From positions 1,013,066-1,077,065 of the forward strand of contig NW_013171827.1 of assembly GCF_000151665.1 (NCBI RefSeq): a DNA stretch of 64,000 nucleotides, written 5' to 3'. The translations under genes were made by a program, and so were the position numbers. The notes under the pieces were generated by a model, which ran no database searches, was not told where the DNA came from, and was given only the letters and a program-made list of their open reading frames with translations. Below, piece by piece: positions 16,085 through 27,549 of the stretch. The stretch comes from Blastocystis hominis (Eukaryota; Sar; Bigyra; Opalinata; Blastocystidae). Numbering within the stretch: the stretch's first letter is position 1; every line of letters starts with the position of its first letter.

Positions 16085-19000
16085 ATGAACTCGTTTGGCC
16101 AGGTAAGCGGCACAGGCAATTCAACATAATGCGGTAGATGAGATACTCTTCGTCGATGCACAGTTATTCACAGAGTTGGTGATTTTGCTGTTTGCCTTAA
16201 TCGTGTAGGTACGGATAATTCCGCTGTATACAGTGGAAGAAGAATGTACCCGGAGTACTCACAGCGAGCAACTGTGAATCAGCAGGTAGTATTTGTGTGG
16301 TTCCCTGCGAGTTTAGGATGGTGCCGCGTTGCCTTTAGGGTCGGCGGCATCTGTCGACTAGTACGAGCGGATTGTTTGATGAACTTGTAGTTCAGCTTCC
16401 TTTTCTTCCCCTTTCGAGGACTCATTCGATGGAAATGAGCCACTAGATGTATACTCCGTGCGTAGCCACGGGTCCTCCATACCAGGTTACAACCCCTCGA
16501 GTCATTCCACTCGAGAGACTCTAATGCCTATGAATATGGGCTATAATGATGGTTCCCAGTTCAGAAACGGCTACTCCGACGCCCCCTACTCTCGCCGAGA
16601 GTTTTACAATGACCCGGAGTACGTTTCTGCCCCTCTCTCCTCTCTGCGTTCGGTTCCGAGCTGGAACGATCCGCACTCCTCCTCCGCCTACATGGATTCG
16701 ATGGACCGTCTGCGGGAGAGATCGACTCACATCTCTCCTGCAGACCTCTCCGAGTCCACGCCTCGCACGGTGATCAGTGAGCCCAGTACTCCTTTCCTTC
16801 CCTCTTTCTCCTCTAGACTCCGTCTATCAAACCTGCTCCATCGACGGATCCTCCGTCTCCGACGAGATCGGAGAGCCTTCCCTTCGACCCGCCGACCGTC
16901 TGCTGAGTCCTCGCTTTCCCAGCCGTCCCGACCCGCGTCTCTATCCCTCCGCACCCGCCCTTTCCCCTCCCAGGGACACGTTCAACGCCGCCGACGCCTC
17001 GGCGCCCGCCGGTTTTCCCCGGGCAGGCGGGCATTCCTTCGCGGACCCCGCGGAGTACGCGGAGTACGCGGAGTACGCGGAGCATCGGACGTTCCGCGAG
17101 GGCGGGGGCGCGTCGAGAGCGTATTTCACGCACGGGAGCGCGGCGGAGAGCCAGGGACGCGCGATGTACGCGGGCGTGGGGTATGGAGGGGCGCCGAGCG
17201 GAGGGGGCAGCGCGGCGACGGCGTATGGGAGCGCAGCGAACCCGAACGGTCCGCTGAACCCCGCGCAGATGCAAATGCAGATGCAAATGCAGATGCAAAT
17301 GCAGATGCAAAACCCGATGCAAATACAAATGCAAATGCAAAACCCGATGCAAATGCAAATGCAGATGCAGATGCAGATGCAAAACCCAAATCAAAACCCG
17401 ATGCAGAACCCCCTGTCCATGCCCTTCCCTTCGTCCAACCCTTCCATCCCCGCTCCCTCTCCCGCGTCCCTGTCGATGCCTCTCTACGCCTCCGCCTCTT
17501 CCTCCTCCGCCCTCTCCCTGCCTCTGAGTCTGCCCAGCGGCGCGGCCCCTTCCCTGGGTCCCAATCCCACCGGTCCTTCCTACCTGCCCGCCGGCTACTC
17601 GTCCCCCTACCCTTCCAGTCCTCCCTCCGCCTCCGTCTCCGCCTCCGCCTCCGTCTCCGCCTCCGCCTCCTCTCCTCCCCACTCTCGCTCGCGTTCTCAC
17701 CCCCACTCCCGCTCCGCCGCTCATTCCCGCTCCGCCGCTCACGCCTCCGTCCCTCCTTCCTCCTCCTCCTCTTCCTCTTCCTCCGTCCCTCCCTCCGCCT
17801 ACCAGCGCGCTCCGCGCTCCCAGCCCGCGCAGCTCCGCGCTCCCTTCTACCCGGACGCCGATCTCTACTGGATGCCTCCGTACGCGGGCGGCGAGCCGGG
17901 CGCGCGCTACGACGATCGCTCCGTGGCGCTGCCCTACCCGCGGGGCCGCGTGCTCTACCCCGGCAACGCGTACCCGACGATGCACCCGGCGGAGAGCTCG
18001 CAGGTGATCGTGAAGGGCACGTCGCTGTTCAATTTCGTGAAGCAGCGCGTGGACGCAGCGGTGGCGCTGAAGCGCACGGACATGCAGAGCGCCAAGGCGG
18101 CGCTGGAGAAGCTCTGCCAGGAGTACTCGCAGTGCTACATCGTGTGGATGGAGCTGTCGCGCCTGGAGATGGACCAGGGCAACATTTCGCGGTGCCGGGA
18201 GGTGGTGCTGAAAGGGCTGGAGATGCTCCCGCGGAACGAGAGCCTGCTGGAGAAGCGCGTGAAGGTGGAGGAGCGGCTTCGCAACGTGGACGGCGTGATT
18301 CAATGCGTGGAGCAGTTCCTCGCGATGAACAACTCGCAGTGCGTCAAAAGCATCGTCGAGGCGGCGATCGTCGTGGCGAAGCTGGGCTGCGGGTACAAGG
18401 CCTCCGCTCTCTTCGACTCGCTCATCGAGCACAATCTCTTCACGCAGGGAGGCGTTACGCTCGACTACATTCGATTCGTGTTCAAGACGGAGAGCTACGA
18501 TAAGGGACTGCGAATGCTCAAAGAGACGCTCACCAAGCTCACCAAGCTCGGCCCCATCTGGTTCTTCACCTTCTCCGTCCTGGAGCAGAACCACACGATC
18601 ACGTGGAACCGCGGGGATATCCGCAGCCGTCCGTGCAACGAGGACCTCAAAGAGCATCTGCAGCAAGCGCTGCGGTGCATCCCCGATGAGTTGAAGTGGA
18701 AGGTGTACTACATCGCCGCGCAGGCGCAGCTGCGGAGCTTCACGCACATCCGGCTCTGGACGCGCACGAAGAAGCGCTATCTGCGTTCCTATTGCGAGAT
18801 TTACCCGGAAGTGATCCGCAGCTGCTTCGATTCTCTGCGCAGCTGCATCCAGCTCTGCCTCACCGACTACAAATGGAAGGTGTGGCTGCTGGCGGGCCGC
18901 GTCCAGGCGCTGGCCGGCAAGCGCCATTCCTCGATTCGCGTAGCGGAGTGATCGGGTTTTGAGTCGTAGTGTCTGGTGCGGAGCACGGAGTTCGCGCCGG

Positions 19001-20092
19001 AGCACAGCACGCACGCGGTGTGCTTGGAGCTGGCGCGCATTCTGGACTTCATCGGAGAGCCGATCAAGGCGGGCGAGGTGATTCGCCAGAACATTCTCCG
19101 CTTCCCTTCGGAGTGGAAACTGGTCCTCGAGCGAATCAACCAGCTCCTGCGGGAGAGCCGCATCATGGAGGCCTACCGGCTGAACCGGGAGTCTCTCAAG
19201 CACCATCTCCGCGCGGGGCGGCTGTGGTCCTCGCTGATCCAGCTGACGCACCAGTAGAGAACGCAAGGGGTGGGAGTGAGCGGTAGGCTGTACGGCCCGA
19301 CGTACGCTTTGCGAGCGTTCTATTCGGCATTGGAGTATGTTTCTCGTTCTGGAGAAGTGTGGTGTGAAGGAGCTCGTATTTTCATGAATCCCATCTCTCG
19401 CCACTTCAATCCTCGCAACGCTCAGCTCTGCCTCACCTTCGCCGTTTCGTTCACGCCACAATACGGCGATTCCTTCATCGAAGTACTCTCCTTCCCTCGC
19501 GCCTTCACCGCTCTAGGCGATCCGGCTTTCCATGATCACCTCGGAAGAGCTGCTCCGCTTTGGACGCAGCAACAATCCCTGTTTCCTATCCGCCCTCATG
19601 ACCGCTCGCGACTATTCCGCGATTATCAACAAGTGCGTTTACTCCGACCCCAACTACGGCTCCTGCTGGTTCCGGGCAAAGCTCTTCCCGCTGGGCAGTG
19701 CCGAGGAAGTCGCCTTCCGCGCCATCAAGTTCACCGCTCACGAGATTGCTATCGTCTCCAACGTGTATTATGACGCGATGCTCGCGCTCGCGCGACGCAC
19801 AAAAGCCGCGAGAAAACCGCGGAACTGCCTCTCGGCCGACTCCGATCCGTTCTATCCGTCGTATCTGCGCGAGGCCGTGCAGCCTCCCAGCGCGACCCTG
19901 TCCCAAGTTAATATTACGCGTGCGATGACGGTGGAGAGTGGAAACGTGGAAGAAGCGACGAATAAAATGGGGGTGCGAAACTCCCGATTTTCGTATTCGT
20001 TCCAGCCGTATCAGATGATTACCAACCCGGTTCCTCTGACTGTGGGAAAGAAATTGAAGATTCTGTTTGGTACTAGTCAGATAGAAGCGTAA
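16085..20092 (+). CDS. Large TPR/HAT-type helical repeat protein with low-complexity N-terminus
   Basis: Nine exons (introns 35, 34, 53, 32, 40, 30, 33 and 34 nt) encode 1238 residues ending in TAA. Residues up to about 550 are Ser, Pro, Tyr and Gln-rich with a QM/QMQN tract (17265-17410) and Ser/Ala/Pro runs. The rest is a series of TPR/HAT-like helix pairs, for example KAALEKLCQEYSQCYIVWMELSRLEMDQGN, then conserved-looking blocks (SGEVWCEGARIFMNPIS, FTPQYGDSFIE, NPNYGSCWF-like). Such repeats scaffold RNA-processing and other assemblies, but I cannot name the orthologue. A minus-strand frame of over 800 codons covers the same DNA and is a codon-bias shadow. The start at 16085 is supported because four successive introns keep frame. 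Confidence 0.7.
17265..17405 (+). repeat. CAGATGCAAATG repeat encoding Met-Gln tract
   Basis: Alternating CAAATG and CAGATG units encode QMQMQM with occasional QNP breaks. The synonymous CAA/CAG mix suggests an old expansion. Confidence 0.8.
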
Positions 20093-20270
20093 AAACGCTG
20101 ATGATGATTGAATGATTGATTGTTTTCGTAAAGGCTGTCTGTTCATGATTTTACGTGTCATCTTATTTTCTAAGACTTTATGGTCGACTATTCTTGAATA
20201 TTTATCGAGCTTGTTTGTTGGATGAAACTCCCATTCTATTTTGCATTTTACCAATTATTGTGAGTAGATT
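20093..20270. other. Intergenic, TPR gene to CH gene
   Basis: AT-rich spacer. A loose 3'-box variant (TTGTTTTCG) lies near 20120. No coding or RNA gene was seen. Confidence 0.3.
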
Positions 20271-21776
20271 ATGGAAACCGGTTCGGCAAGTGAAGTAGCG
20301 GCACCCCTAACTAGTTCGGGACGTATGTTGAAGACTACTGAGGGTAGAACAAGATCTCTCTCAGAAGAGCGTGCCCAGTTCATTGAAGAGGAATATGATG
20401 TGGGTGTGAGAGGTACTCCTCATGGCTAGTTCCTTAGCAACGAAATCGCTACATGGTTAAGTAACGTCTCAGGAAAAGAAATTTCTGCTGATATTGTCAA
20501 TTCTCTCTACGATGGAATCGTAGCAATTGTTTACTGCTGTTAAATAGACGCTGTGCGAGATTGTCGAAAAACAGATGAGTTCCATTCCTATTGAGGAATA
20601 CCACAAGAATGCAAGTAAGCCCCGACCATAGACCTTAACAATGCAGCAAAGGGCTCCTTCCTAGGTCGTGACAACATTCAGATCTTCTCCCGTTCGTGTC
20701 AGAAAATGGGTATCCAGGCGATTGACTGCATCACTCCCTCTATGTTCGATGACAACAATCGCAAGGGTCTCGTGAACGGTCTTCTGCGATTCGCTCTCCG
20801 CGGTTCGCGCTTCGGTCTGAAGCCCATCACCTTCTTGCAATCAGACCGTATGCACGAATGTACCCTCTTTTTTCGATCCCTCGCTCATTGCCTAGTCATC
20901 AAAGCCATGCCCAAGTCCGAATCCGATGAAATCGAGCGTCTCATCAAGGAGGCCGAAGAGCAAGCGCAGCAAACCGCCCCCGAAGCTCCCGCAGAGCCTG
21001 CGGAGCCTGTGGAGCCTGCAGAGCCCGCGCAGCCCGCCAAATCGGCGAAGAAAGAGGCGAAGAAAGAGGCGGCAGAGGCGAAGAAAGAGGCGGCAGAGGC
21101 GAAGAAGGCGGAGCTGGACGCGAAGAAGGCGGCGGAAGCGGCGGCCAAGGAAGCGGCGGCGCTGAAGGAGGCGGCAGCGCATCGGAAAGCGGCGGCGGAA
21201 GCGGCGGCACTGAAGGAAAAGGAGGAAGCGCTGCGCCGCGAGATCCAGGAGGAAGTGCGTCGCTTGATGCGGGAAGAGGCGGAGGCGCGGAGAGAGGCGC
21301 GGCGCCGAAGACAGGAGGAGGAGCAGCGGACGGAGCGAGAGCGCGCGGAGAAGAAGCAGCGCGCGGAGGAGGAGAGAAAGCGGCGCGATGAGGCCGAATG
21401 GGAGCTCGCGTACGCCGAGATGGACCGCATGGCGAAGCAGGAGAGCGCCAAGGAGGCCAAGGAGGAAACGGAGAAACCGGAGAAACCGGAGAAGAAGACG
21501 GAGAAGAAAATGGAGAAGGTGGAAACGGTGGAAAAGAAGGAGGCGAAGAAGAGCAAGCCGAAGAAGAGCAAGGGAAAGAGCAAGCCGAAGAGCCAGGGGC
21601 AGAGCGAAGAGATGCAGCCGGAGCGCGAAGTGAGAGCGACGCAGAGCGGAAGCGAAGTGAAAACGGTGGTGAAGAGAAACAGCAGCTCGATGGCCACTGC
21701 GTACATCGCTATGGCAGTGCTGGTCGTGATCGTGGCGTTTCTGTATGCAATCTACATGAAGTCGTATTCACAATAA
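20271..21776 (+). CDS. Tail-anchored calponin-homology (CH) domain coiled-coil protein
   Basis: Five exons (introns 30, 28, 32 and 48 nt) encode 455 residues with an encoded TAA. Residues about 40-180 form a single CH domain of calponin/transgelin type (ITLCEIVEKQM, FLGRDNIQIFSRSCQKMGI, DDNNRKGLVNGLLRFA). A Pro/Glu/Ala linker and a long highly charged Ala/Lys/Glu/Arg coiled coil follow, then one hydrophobic C-terminal helix (TAYIAMAVLVVIVAFLYAIYM). This implies a tail-anchored membrane protein that binds actin or another filament; the target membrane is unknown. A 3' box follows at 21790-21797 with the usual T plus four bases. The coiled-coil DNA is GC-rich and gives long shadow frames on both strands. 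Confidence 0.8.
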
Positions 21777-21789
21777 ACAGAGGATAGCG

Positions 21790-21797
21790 TGTTTGTT
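21790..21797 (+). terminator. TGTTTGTT 3'-end box of the CH gene
   Basis: The box stands four bases (AGCG) after a T at 21785, the same geometry as at genes without a stop, although this gene has an encoded TAA upstream. Confidence 0.7.
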
Positions 21798-21827
21798 GCA
21801 TGAAACAGGGGAAAGGGATGAAAACTA

Positions 21828-22127
21828 TTAGGGCGAGAGAACTAAGAAAAGCTTGTTGAAAGTGCTCTTAATATTATCGGAAAAAGACGGACGGTGCGCA
21901 GGAACTACAGCATGAGCACACACAAAATGGATTCTACGTTCACTGGTTTGCTCTTCCTCTTCTTCAATATCGGCAGCAAGAGGCCGAGGTGTTCGCGCCT
22001 CTGATACACTACTCGAAATTATACTTCCGTTATATTCCAGGGAATGACGTCGTGTCACATTTTGGATACATCGTATTGGTACATTGGTACTTTCCAGGTG
22101 AGGGGATACTTCTTGGGGTTCAGACAT
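21828..22127 (-). CDS. Small acidic protein, unrecognised
   Basis: An open frame of 99 residues that begins MSEPQEVSPH, contains a DIEEEEEQ acidic stretch and ends FNKLFLVLSP-TAA. It converges on the CH gene, with a variant 3' box (TGTTTCAT on the minus strand) near 21800-21807. A short in-frame intron cannot be excluded. No family was recognised. It could be a real small gene or the last exon of a larger one whose upstream exons I could not find in 22130-22600. Confidence 0.4.
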   Translation of the reverse strand: MSEPQEVSPHLESTNVPIRCIQNVTRRHSLEYNGSIISSSVSEARTPRPLAADIEEEEEQTSERRIHFVCAHAVVPAHRPSFSDNIKSTFNKLFLVLSP

Positions 22128-22664
22128 AAGATTCGTTTTAGCTTATCTCAATCAATATAGCATAGGCATACCTCGTTACTTTTTACGTGGATCCACGAAA
22201 TAAAAAAAGTTTGGAACAAAAACAAGAAAGGAACACAATGCCCTCACTTATTGCAATGTGATATTAGCATGTTTTTGAGGTATAAGGACCAAATCCTTCC
22301 TTATGACGATGCAATAGCATAACAACATTGTGATAGGTTTTGGTCACACATGGTTTGCTGCCTTTTTTATCCCCCTCAGATTCGTATAATTATTTTTTCG
22401 CTCGTTCACAGCCTTGAGCCACCTTATTACTCTATTCGTTAATATGATAGAACTCACCAAAGTCTGTTCCAAAAAACCTATGCAGGTTGTTGCTAGAACT
22501 GAAGGCAAGATGTTGAAAGTCGAAAACGAACCTTTGTGCACACAAGGTGTAATTGGCTCAGTCTATTCCAGAATGAATATTCATAATGGATATATTTAGT
22601 CTAACACCTTTTCACCACATCTAATTTCATAAACGAGCGTTTTCCATCAAACAAAGCAAACAAC
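22128..22664. other. 537-bp interval without a confident gene
   Basis: Short frames exist on both strands (+ 22447-22599 beginning MIELTKVCSKK; - 22541-22344), but neither has convincing splice sites, family similarity or a 3' box. AT-rich. Confidence 0.3.
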
Positions 22665-23714
22665 TCACTGATTCTCAAAAAGGAACGAAGCTGCCAACTC
22701 CATATTCCGATCACACGACAGATACGCGATCGTGCTTTCCTGCTGCGAGAAGCCGAGATCCATGAGCTACATGCACGTGCCATCACACATCCTACCTGTC
22801 GAATGCAATCCATGTCCTTTTGTTCCAACACGACCTGATTTCCTCTCGGTTGTCTACACTAAACCAATGCCGCACACGCTTCTACCTCGGCGCCGGTTCC
22901 AACTTCATTATGTAATCAGCGAGGAGTTCTCGGTTATTCTGTATGATCTACCTCTAAACCCATTCACTCAGTGCTTTACATTATACAGGCGCTCGTCCTT
23001 CTCACTGATCAGGCTTAAAAACCGCTGAACCCTGATGGGGAATCGCACGCACTCTTCCAAAGCCTCGCGATACTCCGCCAATCCCAGCTGTTGCATCGCG
23101 TATGCTTCGTCGCTCATCCCGTCCGTGGTGTCTGCGTTTGTGGAGAACGAAGAGAGAGAATTGTCAGCGAAGGCACTTTGAATGCGATCGCGCATCAGCT
23201 GAGCTACCGGATGATCACTCTGAATGGAGTCTTCGGGTCGACTATATAGCAATCCAACGATTTCTTAGTACGGGAACGTGGTAGGGGCTCTGGAAGCAAC
23301 TGATGGAGCTTGAACAACTGGAGAAGAAGGCTTCTGCTCTGATACAGACTGAGTTGGAGTTTTGGAAGCAGCCTCATTCTTTTGAGGCTGTGAAGAAGAG
23401 GGTGGAGTAGGCTACTGTGAATCCTTGAAAACGTCCCTACACGAAGAACGCCAACAATCTTTCCATTCTCGGTGATATTTCGGTCTGTGAGGAGTTCGGT
23501 GGGTTTCAGGGGTCTGCCGCGAAAGATCTAACCGTCACATGCCAAATACGTACAAAACAAGATTAATGCATTCTAAAGGTTTACCTAGCTGTTCGGAGCA
23601 CTGGTTCATAATATCTGCGACCTTTAGGTGACAGTTTAGTCAATGTCCCACAGTAGTACACGCCGACAAGTCAACGGTTGCTTTTTCCTTTGCGTTAACA
23701 AAATCAATAATCAT
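22665..23714 (-). CDS. RAD23: RAD23-like ubiquitin receptor (UBL, UBA domains)
   Basis: Eight exons (introns 45, 31, 29, 30, 41, 32 and 29 nt) encode 270 residues. An N-terminal ubiquitin-like domain (MIIDFVNAKEK, then LIFRGRPLKPTELL, ENGKIVGVLR) leads into a Pro/Ser/Gln linker. A STI1/XPC-binding-like helix region (NNRELLADYIMKLEP) and a C-terminal UBA domain (CIRQLMDLGFSQQESTIAYLSCDRNMELAASFLFEN) follow. RAD23 shuttles ubiquitinated proteins to the proteasome and stabilises XPC in nucleotide-excision repair. The internal UBA1 is short or diverged. The encoded TGA begins with the very T that precedes the four-base spacer and TGTTTGCT, so the mature stop is probably UAA. The start is 101 bp from a divergent gene. 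Confidence 0.8.
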
Positions 23715-23815
23715 TTTCAAGCGGTTTGCTCACCAATAATATAATTTAGCAAAACTTTGCTCCAGAAATGCTTTGTTATGCAAAGCAGATAGGTAGCAAA
23801 ATATGCACCCTATCT

Positions 23816-25187
23816 ATGCCTCTTTCCAAGTACTTCGATGACAGTACCAATGACGCTCTAGTCGAATTTTTCGAAAGAATGCTTTGATTAAATTCCGAAA
23901 TTGGAGTTCACTGGCGAATTCTGTCGGGTCGGATGGAGATTCACCGGTGGAGATGATATTGAAATCTTCGAAGAGTAGTCGTATTGAAAAATATGTTGAC
24001 GACCTTATTCGACACCCTACATCGCTCACCACAGCAGTTATCCTTTTCTCTGTGTCTCCAGCATAGGAATTCGATGGTATTATCGATAAATGCTGGGAAA
24101 ACAAGCTTTTCTCCCCGGCATTGCTACTTTACGCTGCGCTGGAGAATAACAGCATAGTATTCTATTATTTTTAGCAATCAGCATCCTAGTTACCAAAGCT
24201 AAGTTTGCGCTCCGCGTCCTCACTTATCCGCATGTGTGCATTGACGCGAAACCAAGAGTGCATGGACTCGATTTACGCCAATTCATCCGAGACAATCCGT
24301 TCGAAATGCAGATTCCAAGCCGAATTTGCTCGCGCCTGTCTACTGTGCGGCGACATTTACGCGGGTCTGCAGATGGTGAAAATCTTCGTGAAAAAGGGAC
24401 TTCCGTTCAGCGACTGTGATAACATTCTCCTCGAAGGCCTCTCCGAAGCGAACTGCAACGAAGAGTGTCTTCGCTTGTTCCATCGAATTCGCGAAGCGCA
24501 GAAAACCGACAGATCGATCACTCTGTTTCCCCACGGTTATTCCTCGATTGTCCGCAGCGCGTGCCGTTTGAAGCGGCAGAAACTGGCCGAAGAAATGATG
24601 CAGACGATGCGAAACAAAGGAATGCGTCCCTTGGAGTACGCGTATTTTGAACTGTGCAGCGTTGTTTGATGGATGAAACGGCTGAGCGATAGCTTTACGA
24701 CTACCAATCGTTCTGGAGACGCAAATACGAAGCGATCCAACGCAAAATGAGTCAAAACCACATCGAACTATCGCAGGAAGAGTTGGCTCATTTGAGTAGT
24801 GTGAGACGTAGAGACCTGGAGTTGATAGCTCGATTGAAAGAGCCGCAATACGAGAAAGCGGTGAAATTAATGAACGAATATTGCGATCAGTATCAAATCC
24901 ACGAAGAAATCGTCGAAGAACGGAAGACGATTCAAATGGACGTTTCGCATTTCCCCAGCTCGGCAGCGCGGATGATTGTTTTGGGGGTGTTGCAGCGGAT
25001 TCCGCAGCATCCGATTCGGTTCGAAGAGTTGTCGCTGTTTTTTGAAGTGGGGAAAAACGCGAAGGACGTGAAAACGCTTTTGGAGCGGGATTTGTATCCA
25101 GCGATCCCGTTTGTGGAGGCGAAGAAAACGCTGCAGATTAGCGGACTGGGAGTGTATCCGTGGTTTACACGCGAACCCCTTGAATAG
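23816..25187 (+). CDS. PPR-like organellar RNA-binding protein with C-terminal Smr-like domain
   Basis: Five exons (introns 32, 30, 33 and 32 nt) encode 414 residues with an encoded TAG. The N-terminus MPLSNRIFRKNALIKFRNW is basic and fits a mitochondrial presequence. The middle has paired helices with PPR spacing (LLCGDIYAGLQMVKIFVKKGLPFSDCDNILLEGL; KLAEEMMQTMRNKGMRPLEYAYFELC). After a coiled stretch, the C-terminus (MDVSHFPSSAARMIVLGVLQRI ... ISGLGVY) resembles a diverged Smr domain, with MDVSH where LDLHG is usual. PPR proteins bind organellar RNA for processing or translation; the Smr call is inference. The start at 23816 was chosen because other upstream ATGs do not splice in frame. Confidence 0.65.
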
Positions 25188-25192
25188 TTGGG

Positions 25193-25219
25193 AGATGATG
25201 ATGATGATGATGATGATGT
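25193..25219 (+). repeat. GAT/ATG trinucleotide microsatellite
   Basis: About nine GAT units lie in the 3' flank of the PPR gene, immediately before the shared terminator region. Confidence 0.8.
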
Positions 25220-25227
25220 TTGAGAAA

Positions 25228-25260
25228 AACAAACAACTGATTGAGAATTGATTGTTTGTA
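25228..25260. terminator. Overlapping 3'-end boxes (CTU2 / PPR gene)
   Basis: TGTTTGTT on - (25235-25228) is four bases past the terminal T of CTU2 (25240). TGTTTGTA on + (25253-25260) is four bases past T25248. Predicted + and - transcript ends overlap by about 9 bp, unlike the other convergent pairs. Confidence 0.7.
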
Positions 25261-26416
25261 ACACGCCCAACGTGTCTTCTTTCACCAAAAACTGGCAACG
25301 GCCGCAAATCGCTTCATTGCTCCATCTACGCTTCACGGTTTCCCCTTTTCCCTCACTCTCCGCACATTCTGCACTGTTTTGCCTGCTCCGGAACCATCAA
25401 TTCGCAGTGCTGGAGCTTGCCGCAGGTCTCCGTCACGATATGCAGCGTCGAGTCGCAATCATCTTGCAATGATTCCACCATGCCTAGGACACGATCTCTT
25501 TTCAAAAATACCTTCAGAAAGTCGATAGATGCTGGGTCCTGGATTGCTCAGAAACGAAAATTGAGTGGAATAACGAATGTTGCGGTAATGGCAATACAAG
25601 CAAAGCTCACGCGATGTGAGCTCGCCGAGAGGACTCCCGATCGTAATAGATGTGTTGGGGATAGAAATGGGGTGGGCGGGAGAGTTGTATGTAGCTGTGG
25701 AGAAGCCGCAAGCATTGATGATGGAGTGGACGACTTGTTCGGTGTAGTGGTTCATTGTGTAGCCGAAGAATAAAAAGACAGGATGCGAGAGAGACGCGCA
25801 GTACTCGATCAAAAGCTGCTTTATCAGAAACAACATTAGTTCGTGTTTACCATCGATCGATCTAGAAATGAGAAATTTGAATTATCGATATGCTGCTACT
25901 TCATTCCCTGGAAAACAGATAGCAGCTTTGCTCTATCTCCATGAAAACAGGAATAGGATTCAGCAGGAATGGATTTGAATTCGAAATTGTACGAATCGCA
26001 TATTTGCTGAAGATTTTGCTGCGAATGATAACTCAGAAGCGAGTCAATCGCAGAAAAATCAATGTTTACCGCTGTGATCTATTTGGCAAACAGCAGTAAG
26101 CACATACTTCATATCCTAAGCGAGATTTGTTTGATGTTAAGGACTCGTGGAATAAGGAGAGAAGAGTACTACAAAATTAGCTTTATTACGATCATCAAAA
26201 ACGTGGAAGAGCATCCTCCAGAGAAAGCGACTACAATCTTCGAAAAACGCGGAACTTTTAATTTGGCCATTTGGGATCGAAAGTACTTCTTAACTGATTC
26301 ACAAAAACATTCCTTGCAAGCAAAGTGATGTCTTGTTTTCACGAAAACCACTTTTGACTAGATAGCATTCAGGAGAAGCTGCGTACCTTGCATTTGTAGC
26401 AATTCCCTTTGTGCAT
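25240..26416 (-). CDS. CTU2: Cytoplasmic tRNA 2-thiolation protein CTU2/NCS2; stop made by polyadenylation
   Basis: Seven exons (introns 29, 46, 29, 38, 28 and 31 nt) encode 325 residues. The N-terminus carries the zinc-type motif CYKC ... FACKECFC and a PP-loop-like SGGCSS in KIVVAFSGGCSSTFLM. The middle (LMLFLIKQLLIEYCASLSHPVFLFFGYTMNHYTEQVV) and SPLGELTSRELCLYCHYRNI match CTU2 order, and CRMCG...CGRC closes the protein. CTU2 with CTU1 thiolates wobble U34 of Lys, Glu and Gln tRNAs. No in-frame stop occurs before the box: CAA-T at 25240 is followed by CAGT and TGTTTGTT, and spliced length is 3n+1. The gene is divergent from DCP2, with 74 bp between the start codons. Confidence 0.75.
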
Positions 26417-26490
26417 TCTTCACTTCAGGAAATAGTGAATAACCGCGACTTTTCCATTTTATATCTTTTTTTCATCAACGCGCGTAGATA

Positions 26491-27523
26491 ATGGAACCAA
26501 ATCAAGAGGTGTGGGATAGCATATGGAGTTACTTTTGTTGTACGTGTTAGCGAGGAAGTTGATGCTCTAGCTCTAATGGGACCTGAAGAGTGGAACAAAC
26601 CTTGGTATATTATAAACTCTGTGAAAAAATGCACATGGTATTATGAAGATAACTATTGCTGTCTTCATGTGAAGAGTGGGAGGAGTGGTATCTATAAACA
26701 CTGGGGATATGACAAACCCGGTATTATACGGATGGTAAAACATCTGTTACTTCACCATCCGGAGTTGAGGATTATTACGGATGCGGAGAGTGCATATAAC
26801 ACTTACGAAAAGGCTATGAAAAAGATTCTGCGTTGTGGAGCCATTCTAGTTGATAAATCGTCTTATGAGATTCTATTAGTTCAGAGCGCTCAGAGCGGTC
26901 ATTTTTCATTTCCTCGCGGCAAAGTAAACAAAAACGAGACTGCTTTAGATTGCATGTACCGGGAACTCGAAGAAGAAGTGGGTTTGGACCTACGGAACTA
27001 CACGATGGATCCGTTAGGAGTGCTCAAAACGTCCTCGGGCAACACCAACTCCTGCTTTTTCGTTTTCCTGGGCGAATTCAAGCAGCTCAAGTTGACGATT
27101 TGCATTCCAACCGAAATTTCCTCCTACATGTGGGTTCCGTTTAGGAAGCTGGACTGCGTAAATACCTTCTGCGTGCAGTCGTTAATCCCCGAGCTGCAAA
27201 AACTTCTATGCGACTCCCTGAAAAAGAAGAAGAAGAAGGAGAAGGAGAGCCAATCGCTACTTCCGCGTTCACTTCGGAATGTAATTGAGGTTTTTTCATA
27301 ATCTGATGGGCAGCTCGATTCGAAAAAGCCGTTTTCTTTCGATCCGTTGCAGAAACAAGCGTAGCTCCGAGTGATGTGGATGATGATGATTGTAGATCGG
27401 CTGGCACATACATCCGTGGGAAGCCAGACAACGCCTCCTTTGATAAATTCGCGCAATCGTCGAGCAACCCGAAGACCCGGTTGTTTGGGTTCGATTACAC
27501 TCGTCTAGCCCAGAAATACGGCT
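26491..27523 (+). CDS. DCP2: mRNA-decapping enzyme DCP2; stop made by polyadenylation
   Basis: Four exons (introns 34, 33 and 35 nt) encode 310 residues. An N-terminal regulatory region (NKPWYIINSVKKCTWYYEDNYC) precedes the Nudix fold with the catalytic box GKVNKNETALDCMYRELEEEVGL, where the metal-binding REL.EEVG helix is intact. A box-B-like tail and a FGFDYTRLAQKYG end follow. DCP2 removes the 5' cap to trigger 5'-3' decay in the cytosol. The start was placed at 26491, which splices in frame into SLMGPEEW. No stop is encoded: GGC-T at 27520-27523, GTCT, TGTTTGTT (27528-27535). Its convergent neighbour is a TRF4-like tailing enzyme, so two RNA-decay genes share one terminator. Confidence 0.85.
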
Positions 27524-27527
27524 GTCT

Positions 27528-27545
27528 TGTTTGTTTTAGCAAACA
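27528..27545. terminator. Shared bidirectional 3'-end box (DCP2 / TRF4-like)
   Basis: TGTTTGTT on + (27528-27535) and TGTTTGCT on - (27545-27538) are separated by two bases. Each is four bases past the terminal T of its gene. Confidence 0.8.
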
Positions 27546-27549
27546 GAGC

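Noticed and set aside
16813-19461. Very long open frame (about 880 codons) on the minus strand
   Set aside because: It overlaps the TPR gene, whose eight introns all restore frame; the minus frame is rich in Arg/His/Leu/Gly repeats typical of antisense GC-biased codons.
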